From the NCBI GenBank assembly GCA_958427975.1, contig CAUAEH010000055.1:1-12584 (forward strand): DNA of 12,584 nt, given 5' to 3'. Below the pieces are notes generated by a model, which saw only the letters and a program-made list of their open reading frames with translations, was not told where the DNA came from and made no database searches. Positions 12,404-12,584 of the stretch are shown here, one piece after another; position 1 is the stretch's first letter; each line of letters opens with the position of its first letter. Made by a program: the position numbers and the translations under genes. This stretch comes from an uncultured Collinsella sp. GTDB lineage: Bacteria > Actinomycetota > Coriobacteriia > Coriobacteriales > Coriobacteriaceae.

Positions 12404-12430
12404 AGTATACACGGCTGCGGGCGTATCCAT
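12404..12430 (-). promoter_or_regulatory. candidate promoter of the rplC operon
   Basis: A good -10, TATACT, is read on the minus strand at 12404-12409, about 185 bp before the rplC start. No TTGACA-like -35 lies 16-18 bp upstream. The stretch 12406-12430 is shared with the rplB upstream region (22 of 25 bases), so the conserved element coincides with the -10 to -35 interval. The other AT-rich candidate is AATATATTAA at 12508-12517. Confidence 0.5.
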
Positions 12431-12546
12431 CGAGATTCATATTTCACTCACATTGTTTACGCAGGTAAAGTGCGTGGAGTCGCCTGGGCACGGCGGAGGG
12501 CCGGAGAAATATATTAAGGTCCCTGCTCTACAGTCCTGCGCAAGAC

Positions 12547-12572
12547 GAAGGCCACATTAAGTGGCCTTCTTT
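12547..12572. terminator. hairpin at the right edge, probable terminator of a neighbouring unit
   Basis: GAAGGCCAC (12547-12555) pairs with GTGGCCTTC (12561-12569), 9 bp with a 5-nt ATTAA loop. Three T follow on the plus strand; on the minus strand the tail is GTCTTG, a weak U-tract. It most likely closes a transcription unit beyond the window's right end and separates it from the rplC leader. Confidence 0.6.
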
Positions 12573-12584
12573 GCGTGCGGAACT

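Noticed and set aside
1..12584. Defence system, prophage or mobile element
   Set aside because: All recognised genes are housekeeping or metabolic, and no transposase, integrase, nuclease or toxin-like gene was found on either strand.

Overview
This window looks like chromosomal core sequence from a GC-rich Gram-positive bacterium. The best guess is Coriobacteriia, close to Collinsella. That rests on the protein sequences, the base composition and the style of the intergenic repeats; no search was run. I see no prophage, transposase, tRNA, rRNA, CRISPR array or defence gene.

Left part (1-4064). A ridA gene (minus strand) is divergent from a plus-strand pair: an 830-residue U32-family protein with two cysteine clusters, then a short RluA-type pseudouridine synthase 15 bp downstream. 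Both plus-strand genes belong to families with RNA-modifying members, so they are plausibly an rRNA/tRNA modification operon. The 300-bp divergent region holds a 12-bp perfect dyad at the expected 5' end of ridA mRNA, a tandem operator-like repeat, and alternative hairpins abutting a TATACT box. The plus-strand pair ends at a nested hairpin shared with the convergent gene.

Middle part (4065-6371). A two-gene minus-strand operon encodes a Gfo/Idh/MocA NAD(P)-dependent oxidoreductase and, 3 bp downstream, a DeoR-family repressor. Upstream lies a cluster of YGCGC half-sites spaced about one helical turn apart, a good candidate for the repressor's own operator. The remaining non-coding stretch up to the ribosomal operon holds two related arrays of 27-bp units. 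Each can fold into a hairpin that presents the same GGGACGUUC loop sequence on the minus strand.

Right part (6372-12584). Twelve ribosomal protein genes run on the minus strand in S10/spc order: rplC, rplD, rplW, rplB, rpsS, rplV, rpsC, rplP, rpmC, rpsQ, rplN, rplX. The run departs from the usual layout at both ends. It starts at rplC, with no rpsJ in the 364 bp upstream, and it stops at a strong intrinsic terminator directly after rplX, with no rplE or later spc genes. Three non-coding gaps (before rplC, before rplB, before rplN) carry promoter-like boxes and foldable sequence, and the first two share a 25-bp motif (22 identities). They probably divide the cluster into at least three transcription segments.

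The most interesting signals are non-coding: the paired 27-bp arrays, the phased operator cluster, the shared rplC/rplB upstream motif and the leader structures.
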